Source of the DNA: UBA7359 sp963976795
GTDB taxonomy: Bacteria; Pseudomonadota; Gammaproteobacteria; Eutrophobiales; Eutrophobiaceae
Assembly: GCA_963976795.1 (NCBI GenBank)
Contig: CAXBLT010000004.1
Location: forward strand, 124,001 to 188,000
Direction of reading: 5' to 3'
Length of the DNA stretch: 64,000 nucleotides
A program made the position numbers and the translations under genes. Shown one piece after another: positions 1-8,253 of this stretch. How positions within the stretch are numbered: position 1 is the first letter of the stretch; every line of letters begins with the position of its first letter. The notes under the pieces were generated by a model. That model was given only the letters and a program-made list of their open reading frames with translations, searched no databases and was not told the DNA's origin.

Positions 1-425
1 GACAGCACACTATACATGAATAAGAAAATGTAACACATTGAATATAAAAGAATATTTTTGGTGTCGTATAAATACAACAACTTAACTTCGTTTTCTTGCT
101 GTCTACATAAAAGTCAATATAATCCAAGCAATGCTAATACATATACAATACAGGTGCTTAGCAAACAGATTGTTGTATAAATGATACTTTTTTGTAGGAT
201 TCTCCAGTATGTTGTAAAAAAATCAAATAATGTTTGCAAGGCATGGAATTCTGTAGTAATTTCGCGTTTATCTTATCAATGGCTTCTATAGAGCTGTGTA
301 AGGTATAGCTTCAAAAGACTTGTGGAATCTAAAATGTTAGGGGAAACGAGGCTGGGGAGGCCGATTTTTATCTCTAGAGATGTAAATTATAAATAAATTG
401 TATTTTCTTAAGGAGGATATACAAC
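1..425. other. Non-coding region upstream of porin
   Basis: This AT-rich stretch has no convincing open reading frame on either strand. It holds the leader of the porin gene: a perfect 12-bp palindrome at 370-381 and a strong ribosome binding site (AAGGAGG, about 410-416) just before the GTG start at 426. A gene to the left may end outside the window. I see no clear sigma-70 promoter; AT-rich TATAAA-like strings near 388-394 are only weak candidates. Confidence 0.5.
370..381. promoter_or_regulatory. 12-bp perfect palindrome before porin
   Basis: The sequence ATCTCTAGAGAT is a perfect palindrome about 45 bases before the porin start, inside its probable 5' leader. Such a site could bind a dimeric regulator or fold in the mRNA. 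Chance occurrence cannot be excluded at this length. Confidence 0.3.
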
Positions 426-1697
426 GTGAATAAAACAATTAAAGGGGCTTGTCTTGTTGCTGCGACTGCAATGCTTCCACTATCACAAGCAGCGACAGCC
501 GGGGAAGTGAATATCTCAGGTTGGATTAACGAAAGCATGATGTATTACGATGATGGTCAAGGTAGTGATATCGTTCAGTCTGTTGATAATGGTACGACAC
601 TGAATAGTCGTCTCAGCTTTACCGGTAGTCATGAATTGCCGAACACAGGCTCAAAGGCCGGATTCGAAATCACCATCGAGCCAAACAGTGGTTTAAATGG
701 TAACAATGCTTTCGGTAACAGTAACTCTCCGCTTGCCACAAGTCCTAGCGGCGCGCTAACGGGTTTATCAGGAGGAGCGTTTGGCGATACCAACGGATTT
801 GGTTCCGATGTTGGATTACTGGCCAGCAATCTTTGGCTCGGTGGTGCCTGGGGTAAGGTGACCATGGGTACGCAAAGTATGCCGACTGATAATATCGCGG
901 TACTGGAAGATCCTTCCGTGACCTTGTGGACTAACGTTGCCCCCGTGTTCCGTGGAGGTTTCTTCGCAATTCAGGGCTTAACAGGCGCTGCGGCCGGACA
1001 AAGTTATCAAAGCTTTTTACAATGTCTAGGTGTAAACGGAGCGGGTCTTGGCATAGATTGTAATGGTGTTTATCGTAACGGTCTTCGTTATGACCTGCCT
1101 ACCTTTGCTGGAGTCGATATTGCTGTTGGTTATGCCAATGATGATATCTATGACATCGCCGCTAAATACAAAACCACCCTCGCCGGTTTGAATGCTAGTC
1201 TGGCGGTAGGTTATAGCATCAACCAAGGTAGTGCTGGCGTTGGTGCAACCGAAGCTGAGACCTTCCAGACGGCAGTAGGCTTGATGGATCCGGGTACCGG
1301 TATTTTTGGTTCATTCTCTTATCAACATGAAGATGGTGAAGGTGCTGCTGCTGGTGCCGGTGATGACACCGCTGCCTATTATGTAAAGGTGGGTATCAAG
1401 AGAGCATTTAACAGCCTTGGTGATACCTCTATTCATTTCGCTTATGGCAGTTATAACGACCAGTTCGGCACCACCAACGCCGGTGCCACTTCTTTCGGAG
1501 CTACTGATGTTACCGGTTCTGAAATCGAGCGTTTCGCTTTCGGTGTGACCCAGTACTTCGGTGCTGCTTTCCAGATCTACGGTAACTGGGAACAGTTGGA
1601 TTTGGATGTTGATTGTACCAGTTTAGCATGTACGAATGCTTATGCCGGTGCAGAAGAACTCGACATGTTCAACTTGGGTGCAGTCTACTTCTTCTAA
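426..1697 (+). CDS. Outer-membrane porin (Gram-negative porin family)
   Basis: A 423-residue protein with a GTG start placed by the strong AAGGAGG site nine to ten bases upstream. Residues 1-25 are a Sec signal peptide with predicted cleavage after ATA-25. The mature protein is rich in Gly, Ala, Asn and alternating beta-strand patterns and ends in Phe (VYFF), the usual C-terminal signal for BAM-dependent insertion. It resembles the 16-strand general diffusion porins, forming a passive channel in the outer membrane. Two cysteine pairs (a CLGVNGAGLGIDC loop and CTSLAC near the end) may form loop disulfides. It stands alone, with its own terminator at 1741-1766. Substrate specificity cannot be read from the sequence. 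Confidence 0.85.
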   Translation: MNKTIKGACLVAATAMLPLSQAATAGEVNISGWINESMMYYDDGQGSDIVQSVDNGTTLNSRLSFTGSHELPNTGSKAGFEITIEPNSGLNGNNAFGNSNSPLATSPSGALTGLSGGAFGDTNGFGSDVGLLASNLWLGGAWGKVTMGTQSMPTDNIAVLEDPSVTLWTNVAPVFRGGFFAIQGLTGAAAGQSYQSFLQCLGVNGAGLGIDCNGVYRNGLRYDLPTFAGVDIAVGYANDDIYDIAAKYKTTLAGLNASLAVGYSINQGSAGVGATEAETFQTAVGLMDPGTGIFGSFSYQHEDGEGAAAGAGDDTAAYYVKVGIKRAFNSLGDTSIHFAYGSYNDQFGTTNAGATSFGATDVTGSEIERFAFGVTQYFGAAFQIYGNWEQLDLDVDCTSLACTNAYAGAEELDMFNLGAVYFF

Positions 1698-1740
1698 GTC
1701 TTTATCAGGAAGAAATAAGGCAGCTTTATAGCTGTACATA

Positions 1741-1766
1741 AAAGGGCCTCTTCGGAGGCCTTTTTT
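1741..1766 (+). terminator. Rho-independent terminator of porin gene
   Basis: A GGGCCTC-TTCG-GAGGCC hairpin with a stable UUCG tetraloop is followed by a run of six T, about 45 bases after the porin stop codon. This is a textbook intrinsic terminator. Confidence 0.9.
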
Positions 1767-1914
1767 ATTTGTTTATTATAAAGACAAAAGCCTTAAGGCT
1801 TTCTCTTAGCAAAGATTTCATTAGATGTCTATTTGTTGTAAACTTCCTGCCGATTAAACACTCAAAGAGTGTACATTTTCTAATTCCAGTAAGGTCACAG
1901 AAGCAATTCTCCGT

Positions 1915-2859
1915 ATGATGAAATTATTTAAATACCAAATTTTTACCTTGTCTTTTGCCATTTTTTTTTCCAGCGCGATTTTCGCAGCGGGACTTTTTGA
2001 TAAAGAAGAAGGGGTTCTTTGGGAAGCGGGATATAATCATGTCATTAAATACGACAAACAAGATTCCACCAGTTTTGGTAAAAACGATCACCCCGTTGAT
2101 CTGGCTGAAAAAGATATCATTGCTGCATTAAAGTCACTGGAATTCAAGGATAAAGGCTTGCTATCAGGCGAAACGATAGATTCCGTCTTTAGCTATCGGC
2201 AAATAGTATTGCTTGGCGAATATCTTGCGAAAGGCTTGAAAAATGCAGCACCGGAGCAGGATATTATTTTTGTCTTGCCCGGCTCAAGTAAATCATTACT
2301 TATCTTAACCAAGAGGTCATTTATTGCCGGCCGTGCATTTTATAAAGAAGGCAAACTTAATATTATTATTGGCGAATATGACCTGACTCGAAACGATGCA
2401 GTTGAAAAGGTCATCGATCCTTCTGATAAGGGTCGGATAAATTACTCTTTCAATCACGGCAAGCGTTCAACAAAATCGAATCGTTTTAAAGGTAATATTA
2501 TTGGTATTCCCGGTGTTACGCAAAATAGTGCAAAAGGAAAACTACGTCACGACTGGCTCATCATAGATGTGAACCTCGCCGCAGAAGCCTATATGGCCAA
2601 AATAAAGCATGAAGAAAATCCCAACTTAAAACAAGAACAGGCCTTACAGCTTGAAGCAGCGAAGATGGCTAAGCAACGTCGCGAAATGCGCGCTGAAATG
2701 GCCCGCATGCGAAAGGATATGAATAAGCAAAATAATGCTGCTTCTACAACTAGAAGTATTGAGGAGCGAATTACAACATTAGATGAGTTGCTCGCAAAAG
2801 AATTAATCTCTAAAGATGAATATACTGTAAAAAGAAAAGAAATACTGAATGATATATAA
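1915..2859 (+). CDS. Secreted protein of unknown function with C-terminal SHOCT-like domain
   Basis: A 314-residue protein that I do not recognise over most of its length. Residues 1-24 are a typical signal peptide ending in AIFAAG, so the product is exported. Residues 25-215 form a mixed alpha/beta region without a motif I know. Residues about 225-270 are highly charged, rich in Lys, Glu, Met and Arg, and probably coiled coil. The last 34 residues (SIEERITTLDELLAKELIS onward) match the short C-terminal SHOCT-type helical hairpin, often an oligomerisation tail. The start is one of two tandem ATG codons. The gene is followed at 27 bases by the iminopeptidase gene and may be co-transcribed with it. 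Confidence 0.6.
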   Translation: MMKLFKYQIFTLSFAIFFSSAIFAAGLFDKEEGVLWEAGYNHVIKYDKQDSTSFGKNDHPVDLAEKDIIAALKSLEFKDKGLLSGETIDSVFSYRQIVLLGEYLAKGLKNAAPEQDIIFVLPGSSKSLLILTKRSFIAGRAFYKEGKLNIIIGEYDLTRNDAVEKVIDPSDKGRINYSFNHGKRSTKSNRFKGNIIGIPGVTQNSAKGKLRHDWLIIDVNLAAEAYMAKIKHEENPNLKQEQALQLEAAKMAKQRREMRAEMARMRKDMNKQNNAASTTRSIEERITTLDELLAKELISKDEYTVKRKEILNDI

Positions 2860-2886
2860 GCAATTTAATTATTAATTCTATTTGAA

Positions 2887-3837
2887 TTGAAAACACTTTA
2901 TCCTGAAATAGAGCCTTTTAAATCAGGTTATCTAAAAACAAATTCATCACACCAAATTTATTATGAACAGGTGGGCAATCCAGATGCGCCAGCTGTAATA
3001 TTTCTCCATGGTGGACCGGGCTCAGGTTGTAATGAGAATCACCGTCGCTATTTTAATCCAGATAAGTATAGAATAATTTTATTCGATCAGCGTGGAAGCA
3101 ACCGATCAACACCAAATGGTCATGTTGAAAATAATTCAACACAGGATATTCTCAATGATATTGAAGCCATACGAAAAACGTTAAATATTAATAAGTGGTG
3201 TTTGTTCGGTGGTTCATGGGGAGCTACTTTGGCACTGCTCTATGCAGAACAATATCCACAGCATGTTGAAGGCATTATTCTGCGAGGCACCTTTTTAGCA
3301 AGACAATGTGATTTTGACTGGTTTGCAAAGTCGGGAGTAAATAAAATTTTTCCTGAATATTGGCATGAATTTGTCACGCTCTTTGGTGAAGCTGAAAAGA
3401 AAGATTTATTAGGTGCGTTGTACCAACGTATTTTTTCCGACAATCAAGAAATACAACAGGAGGCCGCGAAGGCATGGGCTTTATGGGCGGGCAGGGTTGT
3501 CACCCATAGTTTTGTTGAAGATTACGTGCTTGATGCTGAAGATATCAATAAGTTAATCAACGAAACTAAGATAGAAATGCATTACGCCAAGAATAAGTAT
3601 TTTATTAAAGAAAACCAAATTATAGATAATATTTCACAGATACCGGATGTGCCCATTTGCATAATCCATGGGCGCAAGGATCTTACCTGTCTTCCTGAAT
3701 CATCCTGGTTTGTGCATCAAGCGCTTGGAGTTTCAGATCTAGTTATTGTTTCTGCCGCAGGGCATTTAGCAGGTGAGCCTGCAATGATAGATGCACTAAT
3801 AACAGCAACAGATCAAATGATTGGCAGCATTAGATGA
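2887..3837 (+). CDS. pip: Proline iminopeptidase (alpha/beta hydrolase, S33)
   Basis: A 316-residue cytoplasmic peptidase that removes N-terminal proline from peptides. It carries the family signatures HGGPGSG (oxyanion region), FDQRGS, and the nucleophile elbow GGSWG with the catalytic Ser. The C-terminal Asp is in GRKDLTC and the catalytic His in AAGHLA. The length matches bacterial proline iminopeptidases. The start is TTG, directly before KTLYPEIEPF, the conserved N-terminus of this family. Its last four bases overlap the folP start (ATGA), so the two genes are translationally coupled. Confidence 0.88.
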   Translation: MKTLYPEIEPFKSGYLKTNSSHQIYYEQVGNPDAPAVIFLHGGPGSGCNENHRRYFNPDKYRIILFDQRGSNRSTPNGHVENNSTQDILNDIEAIRKTLNINKWCLFGGSWGATLALLYAEQYPQHVEGIILRGTFLARQCDFDWFAKSGVNKIFPEYWHEFVTLFGEAEKKDLLGALYQRIFSDNQEIQQEAAKAWALWAGRVVTHSFVEDYVLDAEDINKLINETKIEMHYAKNKYFIKENQIIDNISQIPDVPICIIHGRKDLTCLPESSWFVHQALGVSDLVIVSAAGHLAGEPAMIDALITATDQMIGSIR

Positions 3838-4655
3838 GCATTCTGCATCGTGATGGACCATTAATCATGGGCATACTTAATGTCACTCCTGATAGTTTTT
3901 CTGATGGTGGCCAATTTAATAATATTGCAGCTGCAATTAATCATGGTAAACGGATGATTGATGAAGGTGCTGATATTATTGATATAGGGGGAGAATCAAC
4001 GCGACCTGGTTCTAAACGCGTTAGTGTTGAAGAGCAGATTAAAAGAGTAGTGCCTATTATAAATGCTATTAGCGAGACACTACCTAGTCATGTTGAAATC
4101 AGTATCGATACTACGCAGTCTAAAGTAGCGGATGCAGCGCTTAGCGCAGGTGCTTCTATCGTTAATGATGTATCTGGCGGTAACGATGATGCTGAGATTC
4201 TTAAGTTATGCGCAGATAAGAAATGCCCTTATATTCTTATGCATATGTTGGGTTCTCCTGAAACAATGCAGTCTGATCCAGTTTATAATGATGTTGTTTC
4301 AGATATAAAATTGTTCTTGGAAGCCAGAGCAGAAGATTGTGTAAAAGCTGGTATTGATAAGGATAATATTGTCATCGACCCCGGTATTGGTTTTGGTAAG
4401 ACGCGTGAGCATAATTTAGTTTTGTTGAAAAATTTGCAATTGTTTGTAGATACTGAGTATTCAGTTTTATTAGGAACCAGCCGCAAACGATTCATGGGTA
4501 GCATATGCTCTGTCAATACAGCCGAGGAGTTGATAGGTGCGACGGCTGCAACAACAACGTTAGGTGTTCAAGCCGGTGTTAAAATATTTCGAGTTCATGA
4601 TGTAAAACCAAATAGACAAGCAGCAGATGTTGCTTGGGCTATTTCAAATAGTTGA
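3834..4655 (+). CDS. folP: Dihydropteroate synthase
   Basis: A 273-residue cytosolic enzyme of folate synthesis that condenses hydroxymethyl-dihydropterin diphosphate with p-aminobenzoate; it is the sulfonamide target. The family motifs are present: MGILNVTPDSFSDGG near the N-terminus, IDIGGESTRPGS, SIDTTQSKVADAAL, DVSGG, DPGIGFGKT and GTSRKRF. The length is normal. The start overlaps the stop of pip by four bases. It faces the pqq operon tail to tail with only 13 bases between. This is the folate enzyme, distinct from the DHPS-like DUF6513 protein at 8254. Confidence 0.95.
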   Translation: MSILHRDGPLIMGILNVTPDSFSDGGQFNNIAAAINHGKRMIDEGADIIDIGGESTRPGSKRVSVEEQIKRVVPIINAISETLPSHVEISIDTTQSKVADAALSAGASIVNDVSGGNDDAEILKLCADKKCPYILMHMLGSPETMQSDPVYNDVVSDIKLFLEARAEDCVKAGIDKDNIVIDPGIGFGKTREHNLVLLKNLQLFVDTEYSVLLGTSRKRFMGSICSVNTAEELIGATAATTTLGVQAGVKIFRVHDVKPNRQAADVAWAISNS

Positions 4656-4668
4656 GACAAGCTGACTC

Positions 4669-5838
4669 TCAATTCGGTTCTGTTTCTTTTGTTGTAAGTT
4701 TTTTAGAATTTTTCATATTCCTAAATACAAGAGGTTTTGCTTCGGTTGTTTGTGTCGACTCTTCTTTCGCTAGTTTAGCTATTCGTTCAACATCATCGAT
4801 TAACTCCTGATGGTGTGGCGATTTATCACACACTGGATCGGTATTTGCTGCATCACCGGTCATCATGAATGCCTGACATCGACACCCCCCAAAATCTTTT
4901 TCTTTTTCATCACAGGAGCGGCAAGGTTCTTTCATCCATTCGAAACCGCGGAAATGATTAAAACCGGGTGAATCTTTCCATGCTTCTTCAACACTGACAT
5001 CTTTCACATTAGGAAAATCTATTGGTAATTGTCCTGCTTCGTGACAGGGCAGAGCAGTACCGTCTGGCGCGATAGTTAAAAAGATTGCTCCCCAGCCATT
5101 CATGCAGGGCTTAGGACGGCTTTCAAAATAGTCAGGAATAACATAGATGATTCTAGACTTTCCTTTCATTCTCTCCTGATATTCTTTAGCAACGATTTCA
5201 GCTTTAGCTAATTGCTCTCGCGTCGGCAGGAGTTGGTCAACATTGATTCGTGACCAACCATAATACTGTGTGCTGGCTAGTTCAACATAATCTGCCTCTA
5301 GCTCAACAGTCATTTCAAGAATATCTCGGATCTGGTCGATATTTTTACGATGAATAACAATGTTTAAAACCATTGGATATTCATATGCCTTAACAATACG
5401 CGCCATCTCCTTTTTATGTTGAAAGGTTTTGGTGCCGCCGAGAAAGTTATTTAACTCTTCATCACTAGCTTGAAAGCTAATCTGAATATGATCTAATCCT
5501 GCGTCTTTAAAACGTTTAATTCGTGCTTCATCCATACCAACGCCAGAGGTAATCAGGTTGGTGTAAAAACCAAGGTGTCTTGCTTCTTGAATAAGCTCTT
5601 CAAGATCAGGACGTACTAATGGTTCTCCACCAGAAAAACCAATTTGAGCAGCACCCATCTTGCGTGCCTGTTGCATAACACGAACCCAGTCTTCGGTAGA
5701 GAGTTCATTTTGATATTTGGCTATCTCAAGGGGGTTTGAACAATATGGGCATTGTAACGGACACCGATAGGTTAGCTCTGCGAGCAACCATAGCGGTGGT
5801 TTCACATCATTTTTTGTTTCTAATCCAGCCGGTGTCAT
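4669..5838 (-). CDS. pqqE: PQQ biosynthesis radical SAM enzyme PqqE
   Basis: A 389-residue radical SAM enzyme that makes the C-C bond between Glu and Tyr of the PqqA peptide, the first step of PQQ formation. The SAM cluster motif is CPLQCPYC near residue 25, and GFSGGEPLVRPDL follows. The C-terminal SPASM region contains CHEAG, CRSCDEKEKDFGGCRC and a final Cys, ligands of the auxiliary clusters. GGAGG lies about seven bases before the ATG, which decides this start. The first 32 bases overlap the end of pqqD, fitting the known PqqD-PqqE partnership. The last 30 residues are a Thr/Lys-rich tail. Confidence 0.95.
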   Translation of the reverse strand: MTPAGLETKNDVKPPLWLLAELTYRCPLQCPYCSNPLEIAKYQNELSTEDWVRVMQQARKMGAAQIGFSGGEPLVRPDLEELIQEARHLGFYTNLITSGVGMDEARIKRFKDAGLDHIQISFQASDEELNNFLGGTKTFQHKKEMARIVKAYEYPMVLNIVIHRKNIDQIRDILEMTVELEADYVELASTQYYGWSRINVDQLLPTREQLAKAEIVAKEYQERMKGKSRIIYVIPDYFESRPKPCMNGWGAIFLTIAPDGTALPCHEAGQLPIDFPNVKDVSVEEAWKDSPGFNHFRGFEWMKEPCRSCDEKEKDFGGCRCQAFMMTGDAANTDPVCDKSPHHQELIDDVERIAKLAKEESTQTTEAKPLVFRNMKNSKKLTTKETEPN

Positions 5839-6082
5839 AGGCGACCTCCAGGAATTTTATGACGTCATCTTCCAGGTTGTTTTCTGAAAATGTGATTTCT
5901 AAATCTTTAATTATGGTATCAATGGATTGCTCTCCATCAACCCTTTTCATGATTTCTCCAGCACTTCCGCTAAGTTTAACCATGCCTTCCGGATAGAGCA
6001 CAACATAACAATCTTGTACCTCTTCCCATTGGACACGAAATGTTGGTGCGACTTCTGGTATATCAGCTTTATTTATAGTCAT
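5807..6082 (-). CDS. pqqD: PqqA-binding chaperone PqqD
   Basis: A 91-residue RRE-type protein that binds the PqqA peptide and presents it to PqqE. It shows the family pattern: a P-x-F-R-x-QWE N-terminus, YPEGMVKLSGSAGEIM and a C-terminal FLEVAYDTGWI helix. It sits between pqqC (10 bases upstream) and pqqE (32-base overlap), the usual gene order. Length and motifs are normal. Confidence 0.93.
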   Translation of the reverse strand: MTINKADIPEVAPTFRVQWEEVQDCYVVLYPEGMVKLSGSAGEIMKRVDGEQSIDTIIKDLEITFSENNLEDDVIKFLEVAYDTGWIRNKK

Positions 6083-6092
6083 AGAGATAATC

Positions 6093-6815
6093 TTAACAAT
6101 TATGAAAGGGAGGTTTTTTTTCTATATAGGCCATCCACATGCAATCAAGCATAGTCCATAGAATATCCAGTTTTAATTGTAAAATATCTAAGGCCCGTTC
6201 TTGGTCTTCGCGGGTCTTAAAGTAATCCAGAGTGATTTGCAAACCATGCTCAACATCACGGCGAGCTTCACTAAGTCGTTTCCTAAAATAGATATAACCG
6301 TTTTGGTCGATCCATGGATAAATTTCTGGCCAATTATCTAATCTTTTTTGATGGATCTTTGGTGCGAATAATTCTGTCAATGAAGAACAAGCCGCTTCTT
6401 GCCAAGTGGCTCGCCGAGCAAAGTTTAAATAGGCGTCAATTGAAAAACGGACGCCAGGCAGCACATGTTGATAAGATGTTGTTTCTTCTCGACTCAAACC
6501 GACTGCTTCAGCCAATTGTAACCAAGCTTCAATACCGCCATCTTCACCTTCAACGCCATCATGATCAATGATTCGCTGAACCCATTGGCGACGTACATCA
6601 CGTTCAGGACAATTAGCCATGATAGCAGCATCTTTGATGGGAATGGTCGTTTGATAGTAAAAACGATTAGCAACCCAGCCCTGAACGGCTTCTTTATCCA
6701 GGCCGCCTTCATTCATCAAATGATGAAATTCGTGATTAATATGATAATACTTTTCTTTTGCACGAAGTTGGGCTTCAAATTCATCACGTGACCAAGGTGT
6801 TCTTTGTTCTGTCAT
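6093..6815 (-). CDS. pqqC: Pyrroloquinoline-quinone synthase PqqC
   Basis: A 240-residue cofactor-less oxidase that carries out the final ring closure and eight-electron oxidation giving PQQ. Motifs include YYHINHEFHHLMN near the N-terminus, NRFYYQTTIPIKDAAIMANC, and the HVLPGVRFSIDAYLNF region. The helical all-alpha heme-oxygenase-like length of about 240 residues is typical. It lies 18 bases after pqqB and 10 bases before pqqD in the operon. Confidence 0.95.
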   Translation of the reverse strand: MTEQRTPWSRDEFEAQLRAKEKYYHINHEFHHLMNEGGLDKEAVQGWVANRFYYQTTIPIKDAAIMANCPERDVRRQWVQRIIDHDGVEGEDGGIEAWLQLAEAVGLSREETTSYQHVLPGVRFSIDAYLNFARRATWQEAACSSLTELFAPKIHQKRLDNWPEIYPWIDQNGYIYFRKRLSEARRDVEHGLQITLDYFKTREDQERALDILQLKLDILWTMLDCMWMAYIEKKPPFHNC

Positions 6816-6833
6816 TTATTAGTCCTCCAAGTC

Positions 6834-7748
6834 TTATATATGAATATCCATACCATCGAACGAAACTTCTATTCCAGCTTCATTTAATTGTTTTCGTTCA
6901 GGTGAATCTTCATCTAATATTGGATTAGTATTATTGATATGAATCAATATCTTGCGAGGTTTTTTGAGACTACTTAGGGTTTCCATGATGCCGCCTTTAC
7001 TAGATTGATCAAGATGCCCCATTTCACTGGCTAATTTATCGCTGATTCCATGTCGTGACATTTCGTCATTGGTCCAGACTGTGCCATCAACCAATACAAC
7101 ATCGGCATTTTTCATATATTCATAGACATGATCTTCTATTTCACCTAAGCCAGGGGCATAAAATAGGTTTTTTCCTGTAGCGGTGTCTTCAACCTTATAA
7201 CCGACGTTATCACCGGGAACGGTGTTATGTCTGTGAGGAGAATAGGGTGGTGCTTCGCTTTTTAATGGCACCGCCGTAAAAATGAGATTATCTGCTTTTG
7301 GTATAGTGAATGATGTCTGTTCAGTACTAACTTCGTGCCAATTAACACCACGAAAATGTCCTAAGATATTAAATATTGGATAACCTGTTGTCATATCTTC
7401 ATAAACACTTTCTGTACAATAGACGTCCCAGGGCTTGTCGTGTTCACGAAGAATAATTAATCCAGTTGAGTGGTCAATTTGACCATCACAGAGAATTATT
7501 GAACAAATCCCGGTATCGCGAATTTTTCGAGCTGGTTGCAGCGGTGGAAAGGATTCGATCTGTGCGCGTATATCGGGAGAAGCATTAAATAATACCCAGT
7601 CTTCACCATTTCCACTAATCGTAATAGATGATTGTGTTCGTGCGGAGCTTTTTATTGTGCCTGATCGTAATCGTTTGCAGTTGTCGCAGTTGCAGTTCCA
7701 TTGAGGAAAGCCGCCACCAGCGCCAGTGCCTAATAAATGTATATGCAT
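6834..7748 (-). CDS. pqqB: PQQ biosynthesis protein PqqB
   Basis: A 304-residue metallo-beta-lactamase-fold protein thought to hydroxylate the cross-linked Glu-Tyr intermediate. It has the typical N-terminus LGTGAGGGFPQWNCNCDNC, with a cysteine-rich zinc site, and the remodelled MBL motif region QIDHSTGL. The length is normal for PqqB. It is separated from pqqA by 167 bases, as is common, because the small precursor is usually expressed at higher level than the enzymes. Confidence 0.95.
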   Translation of the reverse strand: MHIHLLGTGAGGGFPQWNCNCDNCKRLRSGTIKSSARTQSSITISGNGEDWVLFNASPDIRAQIESFPPLQPARKIRDTGICSIILCDGQIDHSTGLIILREHDKPWDVYCTESVYEDMTTGYPIFNILGHFRGVNWHEVSTEQTSFTIPKADNLIFTAVPLKSEAPPYSPHRHNTVPGDNVGYKVEDTATGKNLFYAPGLGEIEDHVYEYMKNADVVLVDGTVWTNDEMSRHGISDKLASEMGHLDQSSKGGIMETLSSLKKPRKILIHINNTNPILDEDSPERKQLNEAGIEVSFDGMDIHI

Positions 7749-7915
7749 AGTTTTAAAGTGATTTTTATTTTATAAAAGTATCGGGATGATAAGCGTGTTG
7801 CTTGGTTAGTGCGAGTACTGAAGCCGCGCAAATACAACATAGTAAAAGATACTGGTTTGCCAATATCTTTAAACACTTAGATAACGAATTTATTTGAAAT
7901 TAATTTTGAGCAGAC

Positions 7916-7990
7916 TTATTTATTATTAATATACATGGTAACTTCAAAGCCAAAACGGATATCGTTATATTCGGGTGTAGACCATTTCAT
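7916..7990 (-). CDS. pqqA: PQQ precursor peptide PqqA
   Basis: A 24-residue peptide gene found by reading the minus strand upstream of pqqB. The product starts MKWSTPEYNDIRFGFEV and continues TMYINNK. It contains the conserved Glu-x-x-x-Tyr (EVTMY, Glu16 and Tyr20), the two residues from which PQQ is built, in the family context R-x-GFEVTMY. An AGGAG ribosome binding site lies about seven bases before the ATG. It heads the pqqABCDE operon and is transcribed away from the DUF6513 gene. Confidence 0.95.
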   Translation of the reverse strand: MKWSTPEYNDIRFGFEVTMYINNK

Positions 7991-8253
7991 TGTAGTTCTC
8001 CTGAAGGGTGAAAGTATTAATCCCTTATACAGAGCTATATTCGTGCCAGTCTATATTAAACGTTGAAATTATATTAAAAAATAATAAAAACAATGAGTTA
8101 TGTCAATAACTTAAAGTTAATAATAGATTTGTTTAACCTGTCATTAGGACATCTATGGATGTTATTATTCGTCCATTATGGTTCATATTAACCATATTTT
8201 TAAATAAAAATAGTACTCTCAAATCACGGAACAGCTGCTTATAATGCTTCGCA
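7991..8253. promoter_or_regulatory. Divergent control region between pqq and pterin operons
   Basis: This 263-base AT-rich stretch must hold the promoters for pqqA (leftward) and the DUF6513 operon (rightward). It contains an inverted repeat at 8177-8196 (TATGGTT, six-base loop, AACCATA) followed by T residues, which could be an operator or a weak terminator/attenuator in the leader of the rightward operon. No clear consensus promoter could be fixed. Confidence 0.4.
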
